Of a stretch of DNA of 20,134 nucleotides, positions 7,240 through 13,754 are shown one piece after another (within the stretch, counting starts at the first letter, position 1; the number at the start of each line of letters is the position of its first letter). A model generated the notes under the pieces. It saw only the letters and a program-made list of their open reading frames with translations. It made no database searches and was not told where the DNA came from. A program made the position numbers and the translations under genes. Source of the DNA: an uncultured Lachnospiraceae bacterium (lineage in GTDB: Bacteria > Bacillota > Clostridia > Lachnospirales > Lachnospiraceae); the NCBI GenBank assembly GCA_949051815.1, contig CARQVR010000066.1, positions 1 to 20,134 on the forward strand. Direction: 5' to 3'.

Positions 7240-8177
7240 TACTCATCCTCCTCTCTGCCGTGCGCAAGGGAATTCTGCACGCGCTTGTACAGCTCCTGCG
7301 CCGCATTGTAACCCATCTTCTTCTGACGATGGTTCACTGCCGCTGACTCGCAGATGATCGCCAGATTCCGGCCCGGTCTGATCGGTATGCTGTGGCAGAC
7401 CACACGGTTGCCCAGATACTCTGTGTACTCCTCCTCCAGACCCAGACGGTCATACTCTTTATCTTTATCCCAGTCCTCCAGCCGGATAACCAGATCAATA
7501 TTCTGGGTATCTCTTACGCTGGACGCACCGAACAGCGCTTTGACATCCACGATGCCGATACCCCGAAGCTCGATAAAGTGTTTCGTGATATCCGGCGCGG
7601 AACCGATCAGGGTATCCTCGCTGACACGTCTGATCTCCACCACGTCATCTGTCACCAGACGGTGCCCTCTCTTAATCAGCTCGAGCGCCGCCTCGGATTT
7701 ACCAATGCCGCTCTCACCCGTAATCAGGACGCCCTCACCGTAAACATCCACCAATACGCCGTGCACGGAAATGCAGGGAGCCAGCTTTACGTTCAACCAG
7801 CGGATCACTTCCGCCATACATGCCGACGTAGCCTTTTTGCTCATCAGAAGCGGCACATTGTACTTCACCGCAATCTCCCTGAAAATGTCGTTCGGATACA
7901 GCTCCCGGCAGAACAGAATGCCCGGCAGGGGATTGTTCAAAAGCTTTTCAAAAATATCCCGCTGTCTGTCCTCGTCCAGTCCATTCATGTAAGAGTATTC
8001 CACAAATCCGACGATCTGCAGACGCGTCGTCTCGAAATGCTCAAAATATCCGGCCAACTGCAGCGCCGGTCTGTTGATATCCGGCTGTGTCACCTTCACC
8101 TTTGAGATATCAATTTCCGGCGTCAGATTCTCCCACTTAAATTTTTCAATTACTTTTGTTAGATTGATGCTTGCCAT
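7239..8177 (-). CDS. hprK: HPr kinase/phosphorylase
   Basis: HprK/P is the metabolic sensor of carbon catabolite repression in Firmicutes. It phosphorylates Ser46 of HPr and Crh when fructose-bisphosphate and ATP are high, and removes the phosphate when inorganic phosphate is high. The protein has 312 residues. The N-terminal domain (1-130) is followed by SVHGVLVDVYG with His139, the P-loop GESGIGKS (154-161), TDDVVEIRR (176-184) and the HprK signature FIELRGIGIVDVKALFGASS (201-220). The ribosome site GGAGG lies at 8183-8187. hicB ends only 41 nt upstream and no terminator lies between, so hprK is probably co-transcribed with the toxin-antitoxin genes, or with uvrC before they arrived. A matching target protein (Crh-like) lies 4 kb further along the same strand. 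Confidence 0.97.
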   Translation of the reverse strand: MASINLTKVIEKFKWENLTPEIDISKVKVTQPDINRPALQLAGYFEHFETTRLQIVGFVEYSYMNGLDEDRQRDIFEKLLNNPLPGILFCRELYPNDIFREIAVKYNVPLLMSKKATSACMAEVIRWLNVKLAPCISVHGVLVDVYGEGVLITGESGIGKSEAALELIKRGHRLVTDDVVEIRRVSEDTLIGSAPDITKHFIELRGIGIVDVKALFGASSVRDTQNIDLVIRLEDWDKDKEYDRLGLEEEYTEYLGNRVVCHSIPIRPGRNLAIICESAAVNHRQKKMGYNAAQELYKRVQNSLAHGREEDE

Positions 8178-8218
8178 AGCTCCCTCCTCATTATTGTATT
8201 GCGCGGGTTCCGCCTTGT

Positions 8219-8554
8219 TTATTGTCTACATATGTTTCCAATGGCCTCCTCTACCACTGCGTTTAAACTCTTTCCATGCTCAATCGCATAAATTGCAATA
8301 TTTCTATGAAGTTCCGGACTGATCCTGACATTGAATGTTCCCTTATACGGCTGTTCCGGCTCCAGGTTACGCTCTTTGCAATCCTCCAGATAATCATCAA
8401 TTACGTTTTTGAAATCCTGTTCTAATTCCCGAACCGAGTCCCCTTCATAAGAAAGCAGCGATTTTATCCCGACTACTTTTCCGAACAGGCAGTCGTCTTC
8501 TTTGGAATACTCTACAGTTCCATTATAATTTTTATAAAACAGTAAATCGCTCAT
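8219..8554 (-). CDS. hicB: HicB-family antitoxin with ribbon-helix-helix DNA-binding end
   Basis: This is the antitoxin of a type II toxin-antitoxin pair. It blocks the HicA mRNA-cleaving toxin and represses its own promoter. The protein has 111 residues. Residues 1-70 carry the HicB fold (YKNYNGTVEYSKEDDCLFGKV, then SYEGDSVRELEQDFKNVIDDY); residues 75-107 look like a ribbon-helix-helix or Arc-type domain (GTFNVRISPELHRNIAIYA, then SLNAVVEEAI), which would bind the operator. Its ATG overlaps the hicA stop by four bases (ATGA), giving tight translational coupling. The gene is clearly more AT-rich than uvrC and hprK on either side, suggesting separate acquisition. Confidence 0.88.
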   Translation of the reverse strand: MSDLLFYKNYNGTVEYSKEDDCLFGKVVGIKSLLSYEGDSVRELEQDFKNVIDDYLEDCKERNLEPEQPYKGTFNVRISPELHRNIAIYAIEHGKSLNAVVEEAIGNICRQ

Positions 8555-8802
8555 AATAAACCATCCTTTCTCAATTTCCCGATAACCTGTTCCAATATAT
8601 ATCGCTTTAATATACCATTCGGATGCGGCTTATGAAAGTTTATTGTTTCATTGCTTCCGGCTTTGATAAACTTAATTCCGGATCCAGGATTCCCCTGTTT
8701 CAATTTATAACCAGAATACGACAATAATGATTCCATTTCATCAAAAGTAAAATCCTTAGGTAATTTCAGTAATCGTTTTACCAATTTTTCCTTTTTACTC
8801 AT
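8551..8802 (-). CDS. hicA: HicA-family mRNA interferase toxin
   Basis: HicA toxins are small double-stranded-RNA-binding-fold ribonucleases that cut mRNA and stop growth until HicB neutralises them. The protein has 83 residues. It belongs to the subgroup with a longer lysine-rich N-terminus (MSKKEKLVKRLLKLPKDFT) and the block NFHKPHPNGILKRYILEQV. The catalytic histidine of the GSH motif seen in E. coli-type HicA is absent: the matching place reads PGSGIKF. Activity would then depend on other residues, possibly the histidines of FHKPHP. It precedes hicB, the usual hicA-hicB order. The ribosome site is AAAGGG, and a promoter with an overlapping palindrome lies upstream. Toxin activity is inferred from the family and the partner. 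Confidence 0.85.
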   Translation of the reverse strand: MSKKEKLVKRLLKLPKDFTFDEMESLLSYSGYKLKQGNPGSGIKFIKAGSNETINFHKPHPNGILKRYILEQVIGKLRKDGLL

Positions 8803-8822
8803 TCATAATCCCTTTACGATAT

Positions 8823-8851
8823 AGTGTATCATTTCAATACCGAATATGCAA
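8823..8851 (-). promoter_or_regulatory. Probable hicAB promoter
   Basis: On the minus strand, TTGCAT (8846-8851) and TACACT (8823-8828) are spaced 17 nt apart, each matching the consensus at 4 of 6 positions. The predicted start is about 14-15 nt before the hicA ATG, which suits a short leader with its AAAGGG ribosome site. Confidence 0.5.
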
Positions 8852-8865
8852 CTAATAATAGTTGC
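8848..8865. promoter_or_regulatory. Perfect inverted repeat over the hicAB -35 box, probable HicB operator
   Basis: GCAACTA and TAGTTGC (7 bp each, 4-nt gap ATAA) form an 18-nt palindrome 46 nt before hicA that covers the -35 box. Ribbon-helix-helix HicB proteins commonly repress their own promoters by binding such palindromes, so this is the best operator candidate. Confidence 0.6.
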
Positions 8866-8890
8866 TGACGTTCACCTGACTTTTTCCTCC

Positions 8891-10780
8891 CTACTGCAAA
8901 TCATTTTTCTCTTCGCTTTCTCCCACCCGAAAATACTCATAAATCTGTGCGGCGATATGTCCGGGAATGCCGGGCACCTCGCAGAGCCTCTCCACCGATG
9001 CCTCCCTGACCTCATTGATGGAGCCGAAATGCCGCATCAACGCCTTTCTTCTGGCCGGACCCACGCCCGGAATCTCGTCCAGCACCGATTTAACCTGTGC
9101 CTTCGACCGGAGCGACCGGTGATACTCGATGGCGAAGCGGTGCGCCTCGTCCTGAATTCTCGTCACCAGCTTAAACCCTTCCGAGCGCGTGTCTATGGGA
9201 ATCTCCACATTCTGATAATACAGTCCTCTGGTGCGGTGGTTGTCGTCCTTCACCATGCCGCAGACGGGGATGTCCAGATGCAGCTCGGAAAGCACCTGCA
9301 AAGCGATATTGACCTGCCCCTTACCGCCGTCCATCAGAAGCAGATCCGGAAATCTGGTAAAGCTCCCGAAAGTGTGGTCCATCTGTCTGCGCTCCAGGTC
9401 TTCCTTTTCCTCCATACCGTGAAGGAAGCGTCTGGTCAGCACCTCCCTCATGCAGGCATAGTCGTCCGGTCCCGACACGGATTGAATGCGGAATTTGCGA
9501 TAATCGCTGCGCTTCGCCTTGCCCTTCTCAAAAACCACCATGGAGCCTACGTTGGCAAAACCGCTTATATTGGAGATATCAAAAGCCTCCATGCGGCTCA
9601 CGTCCTCCAGATGAAGAAGCGCCGCGATCTCTTTCATTGCGCCGATTGTCCGCCCCTCTTCTCTTCGTATGCGCTCCTTATCCTGACTTAAGATCAGCTT
9701 CGCATTCTGCGCCGCCAGTTCCACCAGTTTTTCCTTCGCGCCTTTTTTCGGCACGCGGATATAAACCCTGCCTCCTTTTCTCGCGCTGAGCCACTTTTCC
9801 AGAATCTCCGTGTCAGCGATCTCCTCCTGCAGCATTAATTCCTTCGGAATATAAGGTGTTCCCGCATAAAACTGTTTCACGAAATCAAGCAGAATCTGCG
9901 CGCTGTCGCAGTCCTCCACATGGGTCATATAAAAATGGTCCCTGCCGATCAGCTTGCCGCCCCGCACAAAAAACACCTGCACCACGGCGTCATGCTCCTC
10001 AAGCGCCAACGCTATGATATCTTTGTCCTCGCCGTCGGAATCCGTGATCTTCTGCTTCTGCGCCACACTCTTTACGCTGTTGTACAGATCCCGGTAGCCC
10101 GCCGCCTCCTCAAATTCCATTTTTTCTGACGCCTGCGTCATTTTCTGTTCCAGTTCCCGGAGCATGGGCTTATAATTTCCGTTCAGAAAGTCGAGCGCCT
10201 GATCGATTCTGGCCCGGTACTCCTCCCTGCTGATATATCCCTGACAGGGTGCGGCGCACTGTTTGATATGATAATTCAGGCAGGGGCGCTCCAGCCCGAT
10301 ATCCCGCGGCAGTTTGCGGTTACAGGTCTTGAGCTGATAGAGCTTATTCATCAGGTCGATGGTGTCCTTCACCGCCGCCGCGCTCGTATATGGCCCGAAA
10401 TATCTCGACTTATCCTTCTTCATCTCACGGGAGATAAAAATGCGCGGATACTCCTCGCCCACCGTTACCTTGATATAAGGATACGTCTTATCATCCTTTA
10501 ACATGGTATTGTATTTCGGACTGTATTCCTTAATCAGATTATTCTCTAAGACAAGCGCCTCCAGCTCCGAGTCCGTGACAATATACTCAAACCGCGCGAT
10601 CTGCTCTACCATCCTGTCAATCTGCGGCCCGCGTCCCACGATCTTTCGGAAATAGGAGCGCACGCGGTTATGCAGATTGACCGCCTTTCCCACGTAGATG
10701 ATCGTATCATTGTCATCATGCATCAGATAAACGCCCGGAGCGTTTGGCAGCTTTTTTAATTCCTCGTCGAAATCAAACAT
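8891..10780 (-). CDS. uvrC: UvrABC excinuclease subunit C
   Basis: UvrC makes both incisions in nucleotide excision repair after UvrA and UvrB have located a bulky DNA lesion. The protein has 629 residues, standard length. In order: GIY-YIG nuclease domain (GVYLM at 16-20, IIYVGKA at 27-33), four cysteines that in UvrC hold an iron-sulfur cluster (153, 167, 175, 179), the UvrB-binding UVR helices (about 206-241), the RNase H-like nuclease half (FDISNISG, then LLLMDGGKGQV), and a tandem helix-hairpin-helix end (EIPGVGPARRKAL, then EVPGIPGHIAAQIY). The ribosome site is TGAGGAAA. A candidate promoter lies in the gap after ftsH. In the other direction it leads into hicAB and hprK without a visible terminator. 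Confidence 0.97.
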   Translation of the reverse strand: MFDFDEELKKLPNAPGVYLMHDDNDTIIYVGKAVNLHNRVRSYFRKIVGRGPQIDRMVEQIARFEYIVTDSELEALVLENNLIKEYSPKYNTMLKDDKTYPYIKVTVGEEYPRIFISREMKKDKSRYFGPYTSAAAVKDTIDLMNKLYQLKTCNRKLPRDIGLERPCLNYHIKQCAAPCQGYISREEYRARIDQALDFLNGNYKPMLRELEQKMTQASEKMEFEEAAGYRDLYNSVKSVAQKQKITDSDGEDKDIIALALEEHDAVVQVFFVRGGKLIGRDHFYMTHVEDCDSAQILLDFVKQFYAGTPYIPKELMLQEEIADTEILEKWLSARKGGRVYIRVPKKGAKEKLVELAAQNAKLILSQDKERIRREEGRTIGAMKEIAALLHLEDVSRMEAFDISNISGFANVGSMVVFEKGKAKRSDYRKFRIQSVSGPDDYACMREVLTRRFLHGMEEKEDLERRQMDHTFGSFTRFPDLLLMDGGKGQVNIALQVLSELHLDIPVCGMVKDDNHRTRGLYYQNVEIPIDTRSEGFKLVTRIQDEAHRFAIEYHRSLRSKAQVKSVLDEIPGVGPARRKALMRHFGSINEVREASVERLCEVPGIPGHIAAQIYEYFRVGESEEKNDLQ

Positions 10781-10809
10781 ACAAGTTTCCTCACCATTCT
10801 TCTCCCATT

Positions 10810-10838
10810 ATTGTACAGGAGGCAGGTAAAGAAAACAA
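10810..10838 (-). promoter_or_regulatory. Candidate uvrC promoter
   Basis: TACAAT (10810-10815) matches the -10 consensus at 5 of 6 positions; a poorer -35 box, TTGTTT (10833-10838), is placed at 17-nt spacing and overlaps the T-rich end of the ftsH terminator. It would give a short leader before uvrC. Confidence 0.4.
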
Positions 10839-10867
10839 GGCAAAGTCTTTCCCGGACTATGCCTTGT
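10831..10867 (-). terminator. Rho-independent terminator after ftsH
   Basis: On the minus strand, ACAAGGCATAGTC (10855-10867) pairs with GACTTTGCCTTGT (10835-10847), 12 of 13 pairs, with a 7-nt loop and then TTTCTTT. It ends the ftsH transcript 37 nt after the stop. The flank on the plus strand is also T-rich, but no plus-strand gene precedes it. Confidence 0.85.
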
Positions 10868-10903
10868 CTTTATTTCTCACAATATGCAACTGATCAGCCC
10901 GCG

Positions 10904-13378
10904 CTACTTTTCATCGGAAGTATGTCCGGGGTCCGGCGCCTGGGAAAACAGCCCCCGCGGACCTGCCGGCTGTGGGTTCTGCGCCTGTGCGCCTTCCTGC
11001 TGCGCGCTTTCGGCCTGCTGCCGGCCCTGCATCTGCGCACCGTCTGGCTGCTCTGCGCCTGCCATTGGCGGCATCTGAAAACCCGTACCCTGCGGCTGAT
11101 CTGCACCTGCCATTGGCAGTGTCTGAAAGCCTGCGCCCTGCGGCTGCTCTGTGCCTGCCATTGGCGGTGTCTGAAAACCTGCGCCCTGTGGCTGCTCTGT
11201 GCCTGCCATTGGCGGTGTCTGAAAACCTGCGCCCTGTGGCTGCTCTGTGCCTGCCATTGGCGGTGTCTGAAAACCTGTGCCCTGTGACTGCTCTGTGCCT
11301 GCCGGCGGCGTCTGGAAATTTGCTGCGGACTGGCTCTGCTGTGGCGCCGGATTCGCCGTACCCTGCGGCTGCTCCTCCCTGTGCTGCGCCTTATCTTCCT
11401 TCGTTTCCCTGCTTTCTTCCTCCGCAGGTTCTGGAATGCCCTTCTCCTTGCGATAGATCTTCATAAACTCTTTACCGGTAATGGTCTCTTTCTCAATCAG
11501 ATGAGCCGCCAGCTTATCCATAATTTCACGGTTTTCTTTCAAAAGCTTCTTTGCCTTCTTATAGCTCTCGTGGAGAAGCTTCATGACCTCGGAGTCAATG
11601 TCCGCCGCCGTCACATCGGAACAGGTCAGAGAAGCTCTGCCGTCCAGATACTGGCTTTCCACCGTGGCAAGACCCATCAGTCCGAATTTCTTGCTCATAC
11701 CGAAACGGGTAATCATATTTCTCGCGATACTTGTCGCCTGCTCGATATCGTTGGCCGCGCCCGTGGTAACCGTGTCGAAAACAATCTCCTCCGCCGCGCG
11801 CCCGCCAAGCAGACTCACAAGTCTGTCGCGCAGCTCCGCCTCGGTGTCCAGATACTTCTCCTCCTCCGGAACATGCATGACATAGCCAAGCGCACCCATG
11901 GTACGGGGCACAATGGTGATCTTCTGCACCGGCTCCGAATTTTTCTGCAGTGCGCTCAGAAGGGCATGACCCACCTCGTGATAGGAGACGATCTTGCGCT
12001 CCTCCTTGCTCATCACGCGGTCTTTCTTTTCTTTGCCTACAAGCACTTGTTCCACCGCGTCAAAGAGATCCTTCTGACTCACATACTCCCTGCCAAGTTT
12101 CACGGCATTGATCGCCGCTTCGTTAATCATATTTGCCAGATCGGAGCCGACTGCTCCCGATGTCGCCAGCGCGATCTCGTTTAAATCCACCGAATCGTCC
12201 ATCAGCACATCTTTGGAATGCACCTTCAAGATCTCGACACGCCCTTTTAAATCCGGCTTATCCACAATAATCCGCCTGTCAAACCGGCCCGGACGAAGCA
12301 GTGCCTTATCCAGAATTTCCGGCCTGTTGGTAGCCGCCAGAATGATAATGCCCTTTTTCCCGTCAAAACCGTCCATCTCGGAGAGAAGCTGGTTGAGCGT
12401 CTGCTCCCGCTCCTCGTTGCCGCCGCCGTACTTGGAATCCCTGCTCCTGCCGATGGCGTCGATCTCGTCGATAAACACAATACAGGGCGCGTTCTTCTCC
12501 GCCTCCTTAAAAAGATCACGCACTCTCGACGCGCCTACGCCCACATACAATTCAATAAAGTCTGAACCGGACAGGGAAAAGAAGGGCACATGCGCCTCGC
12601 CTGCCACCGCCTTTGCCAAAAGCGTCTTACCCGTACCGGGAGGCCCCACCAGAAGCGCGCCCTTGGGAAGTCTTGCGCCGATCTTGGAATATTTACCGGG
12701 ATTATGCAGGAAGTCTACCACCTCCACCAGTGATTCCTTCGCCTCGTCCTCTCCCGCCACATCCTGAAAGGTGATGCCCGTCTCCTTCTGCACATAGGCC
12801 TTGGCCGTGCTCTTACCCACGCCCATAGGCCCGCCTTTGCCGCCCATGCGCCGGAAAAGCAGACTCAAAAGCCCCCACATCAGAAGAACCGGCAGTATAT
12901 AATACAAAAGCACCGTCATTATCACGCTGGAGCTGTCGGAAACTTCTTTCTTCATCTCCACATTGTACTTCAAAAGCCGCTCCGCCAGCTTGTCGTCGTC
13001 CTCCATCTTACCCGTGTAATAAGTGCTCGCACCCATACCGTAGGCATAGAGAAAAGCGGAATCCTTCTGCTCCGCCTTCGGATAAACCGTAATGCGGTCA
13101 GAACCCACCTGCACGCTTTTTACCTTTCCGTCCTCCACCATCTTCACAAACTCATTGTAAGAGATTTCCTGATTGGTGGCTCCCGTCAGCATCTTCATAA
13201 AAACGCTGACGCAAAGCAGAGTGATCAGCGCAGCCACCACCAGCATAATAAGACTCTGCTTACGCGGATCCCCGCCGCTTCCTCCGGGACCGCCGGAGCT
13301 GCCCGGACCGCCGCCCTTTCCGGGACCGCCGGAACCCGGACCGCCGCCATTGTCGTATTGATTTACGTTATCTGCCAT
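10904..13378 (-). CDS. ftsH: ATP-dependent zinc metalloprotease FtsH with long repeat tail
   Basis: FtsH is a membrane-anchored AAA+ protease that degrades unneeded or damaged membrane and regulatory proteins. The protein has 824 residues, well over the usual 610-700. In order: a Gly/Pro/Ser-rich cytoplasmic head (11-38), first membrane segment (about 42-63), an extracytoplasmic domain, second membrane segment (about 151-176), Walker A GPPGTGKT (245-252), Walker B VFIDEID (301-307), the arginine-finger region RPGRFDRR (362-369), zinc site HEVGH (467-471) with third ligand Asp544. The catalytic core ends near residue 650. The remaining ~175 residues are low-complexity, rich in Gln, Pro and Gly, with a 16-residue repeat built on AGTEQPQGAGFQTPPM. 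The gene is transcribed alone from a strong promoter through a structured leader and ends at its own terminator. The core residues are all intact, so activity is expected. Confidence 0.96.
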   Translation of the reverse strand: MADNVNQYDNGGGPGSGGPGKGGGPGSSGGPGGSGGDPRKQSLIMLVVAALITLLCVSVFMKMLTGATNQEISYNEFVKMVEDGKVKSVQVGSDRITVYPKAEQKDSAFLYAYGMGASTYYTGKMEDDDKLAERLLKYNVEMKKEVSDSSSVIMTVLLYYILPVLLMWGLLSLLFRRMGGKGGPMGVGKSTAKAYVQKETGITFQDVAGEDEAKESLVEVVDFLHNPGKYSKIGARLPKGALLVGPPGTGKTLLAKAVAGEAHVPFFSLSGSDFIELYVGVGASRVRDLFKEAEKNAPCIVFIDEIDAIGRSRDSKYGGGNEEREQTLNQLLSEMDGFDGKKGIIILAATNRPEILDKALLRPGRFDRRIIVDKPDLKGRVEILKVHSKDVLMDDSVDLNEIALATSGAVGSDLANMINEAAINAVKLGREYVSQKDLFDAVEQVLVGKEKKDRVMSKEERKIVSYHEVGHALLSALQKNSEPVQKITIVPRTMGALGYVMHVPEEEKYLDTEAELRDRLVSLLGGRAAEEIVFDTVTTGAANDIEQATSIARNMITRFGMSKKFGLMGLATVESQYLDGRASLTCSDVTAADIDSEVMKLLHESYKKAKKLLKENREIMDKLAAHLIEKETITGKEFMKIYRKEKGIPEPAEEESRETKEDKAQHREEQPQGTANPAPQQSQSAANFQTPPAGTEQSQGTGFQTPPMAGTEQPQGAGFQTPPMAGTEQPQGAGFQTPPMAGTEQPQGAGFQTLPMAGADQPQGTGFQMPPMAGAEQPDGAQMQGRQQAESAQQEGAQAQNPQPAGPRGLFSQAPDPGHTSDEK
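11036..11329 (-). repeat. 48-nt tandem repeat array inside ftsH
   Basis: The anchor GCCTGCC (with one ACCTGCC variant) recurs exactly every 48 bases at 11057, 11105, 11153, 11201, 11249 and 11297 on the plus strand. The units at 11153-11200 and 11201-11248 are identical; the next one on the right differs by 2 bases and the one on the left by about 4, with decay outward. It encodes residues about 684-781 as 16-residue units. Because 48 is a multiple of 3, gain or loss of units keeps the frame. Confidence 0.92.
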
Positions 13379-13415
13379 GAGGCATCCTCACTTTCATCTT
13401 TTTCCGTTTCTATTA

Positions 13416-13431
13416 TTATATAACTATATAA
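13416..13431. other. AT-rich palindrome before the ftsH ribosome site
   Basis: TTATATA and TATATAA form a perfect 7-bp inverted repeat with a 2-nt gap, lying between the structured leader and the ftsH start. It may be a protein-binding site or a weak hairpin near the ribosome site. Low specificity is possible because of the AT content. Confidence 0.35.
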
Positions 13432-13432
13432 C

Positions 13433-13514
13433 GCAGTGCACGCCGGGGAAGCCTTCGGCTTTTCCCGCTGACAGGCCGTATACATTCCCACTTAATCTTC
13501 TGTATGCGCACTGC
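13433..13514 (-). ncRNA. Structured 5' leader of ftsH, candidate cis-regulatory RNA
   Basis: The ftsH transcript should begin near 13525, leaving a leader of about 146 nt. Within it, GCAGTGC (13508-13514 read on the minus strand) pairs with GCACTGC (13433-13439), closing a domain that contains an ATACA/TGTAT hairpin and a second, stronger hairpin at 13445-13466 (GGGAAAAGCC with GGCTTCCCC, two bulged A, loop GAA). This resembles a three-way junction. No T-tract follows, so control, if any, would act on translation or stability. It was not recognised as a known riboswitch class. Confidence 0.45.
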
Positions 13515-13531
13515 TCATTGTCACAATATTG

Positions 13532-13560
13532 ATTATATGCCAGTAAATATTATAAATCAA
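13532..13560 (-). promoter_or_regulatory. Sigma-A-type promoter of ftsH
   Basis: On the minus strand, TTGATT (13555-13560) and a perfect TATAAT (13532-13537) are spaced 17 nt apart. This is one of the best promoter matches in the window and predicts a transcript start near 13525. Confidence 0.85.
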
Positions 13561-13582
13561 TGAGGGAATTATGAAATTCTGA

Positions 13583-13592
13583 ACACATGTGT
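13583..13592. promoter_or_regulatory. Perfect 10-bp palindrome between the ftsH and pyrG promoters
   Basis: ACACATGTGT is a perfect palindrome 23 nt upstream of the ftsH -35 box and 19 nt upstream of the first pyrG -35 candidate. The position suits an operator acting on either gene, but a site this short can occur by chance. Confidence 0.3.
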
Positions 13593-13610
13593 AAAAGAAT
13601 TATAAAATTT

Positions 13611-13663
13611 TTTACAATTTTTGACCTTTGGAGTAGATTTTTCCTGTCTTTTCATTGTATAAT
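13611..13663 (+). promoter_or_regulatory. pyrG promoter region, two candidates
   Basis: A perfect -10 box TATAAT lies at 13658-13663, but its -35 region is weak. A second pairing, TTTACA (13611-13616) with TAGATT (13634-13639), has 17-nt spacing. The first would start RNA at or near the GGG at 13669-13671. Confidence 0.6.
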
Positions 13664-13682
13664 GAGCAGGGTATTGTTTTTG

Positions 13683-13738
13683 ACAGTAACTTTTGCATAG
13701 GAACTGTATAGGCACTGAACAGTTCCTTTTCGTATTTT
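13683..13738 (+). promoter_or_regulatory. Attenuator-like terminator/antiterminator in the pyrG leader
   Basis: AGGAACTGT (13699-13707) pairs with ACAGTTCCT (13719-13727), a 9-bp stem followed by TTTTCGTATTTT, just before the pyrG ribosome site. A copy of ACAGT at 13683-13687 can pair with ACTGT of the same stem (13703-13707) and would disrupt it. Bacillus and relatives control pyrG by CTP-sensitive attenuation in the same place. Confidence 0.65.
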
Positions 13739-13754
13739 AGAAAGGATTAGACAA

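Noticed and set aside
11036..11329. Regular short repeats suggestive of a CRISPR array
   Set aside because: The 48-nt units are adjacent with no unique spacers, are not palindromic, and lie in frame inside ftsH.
10811..11466. Plus-strand readings of repetitive Cys/Leu-rich protein opposite the ftsH tail
   Set aside because: They are the reverse complement of the ftsH repeat, have no ribosome site, and mirror its 16-residue period.
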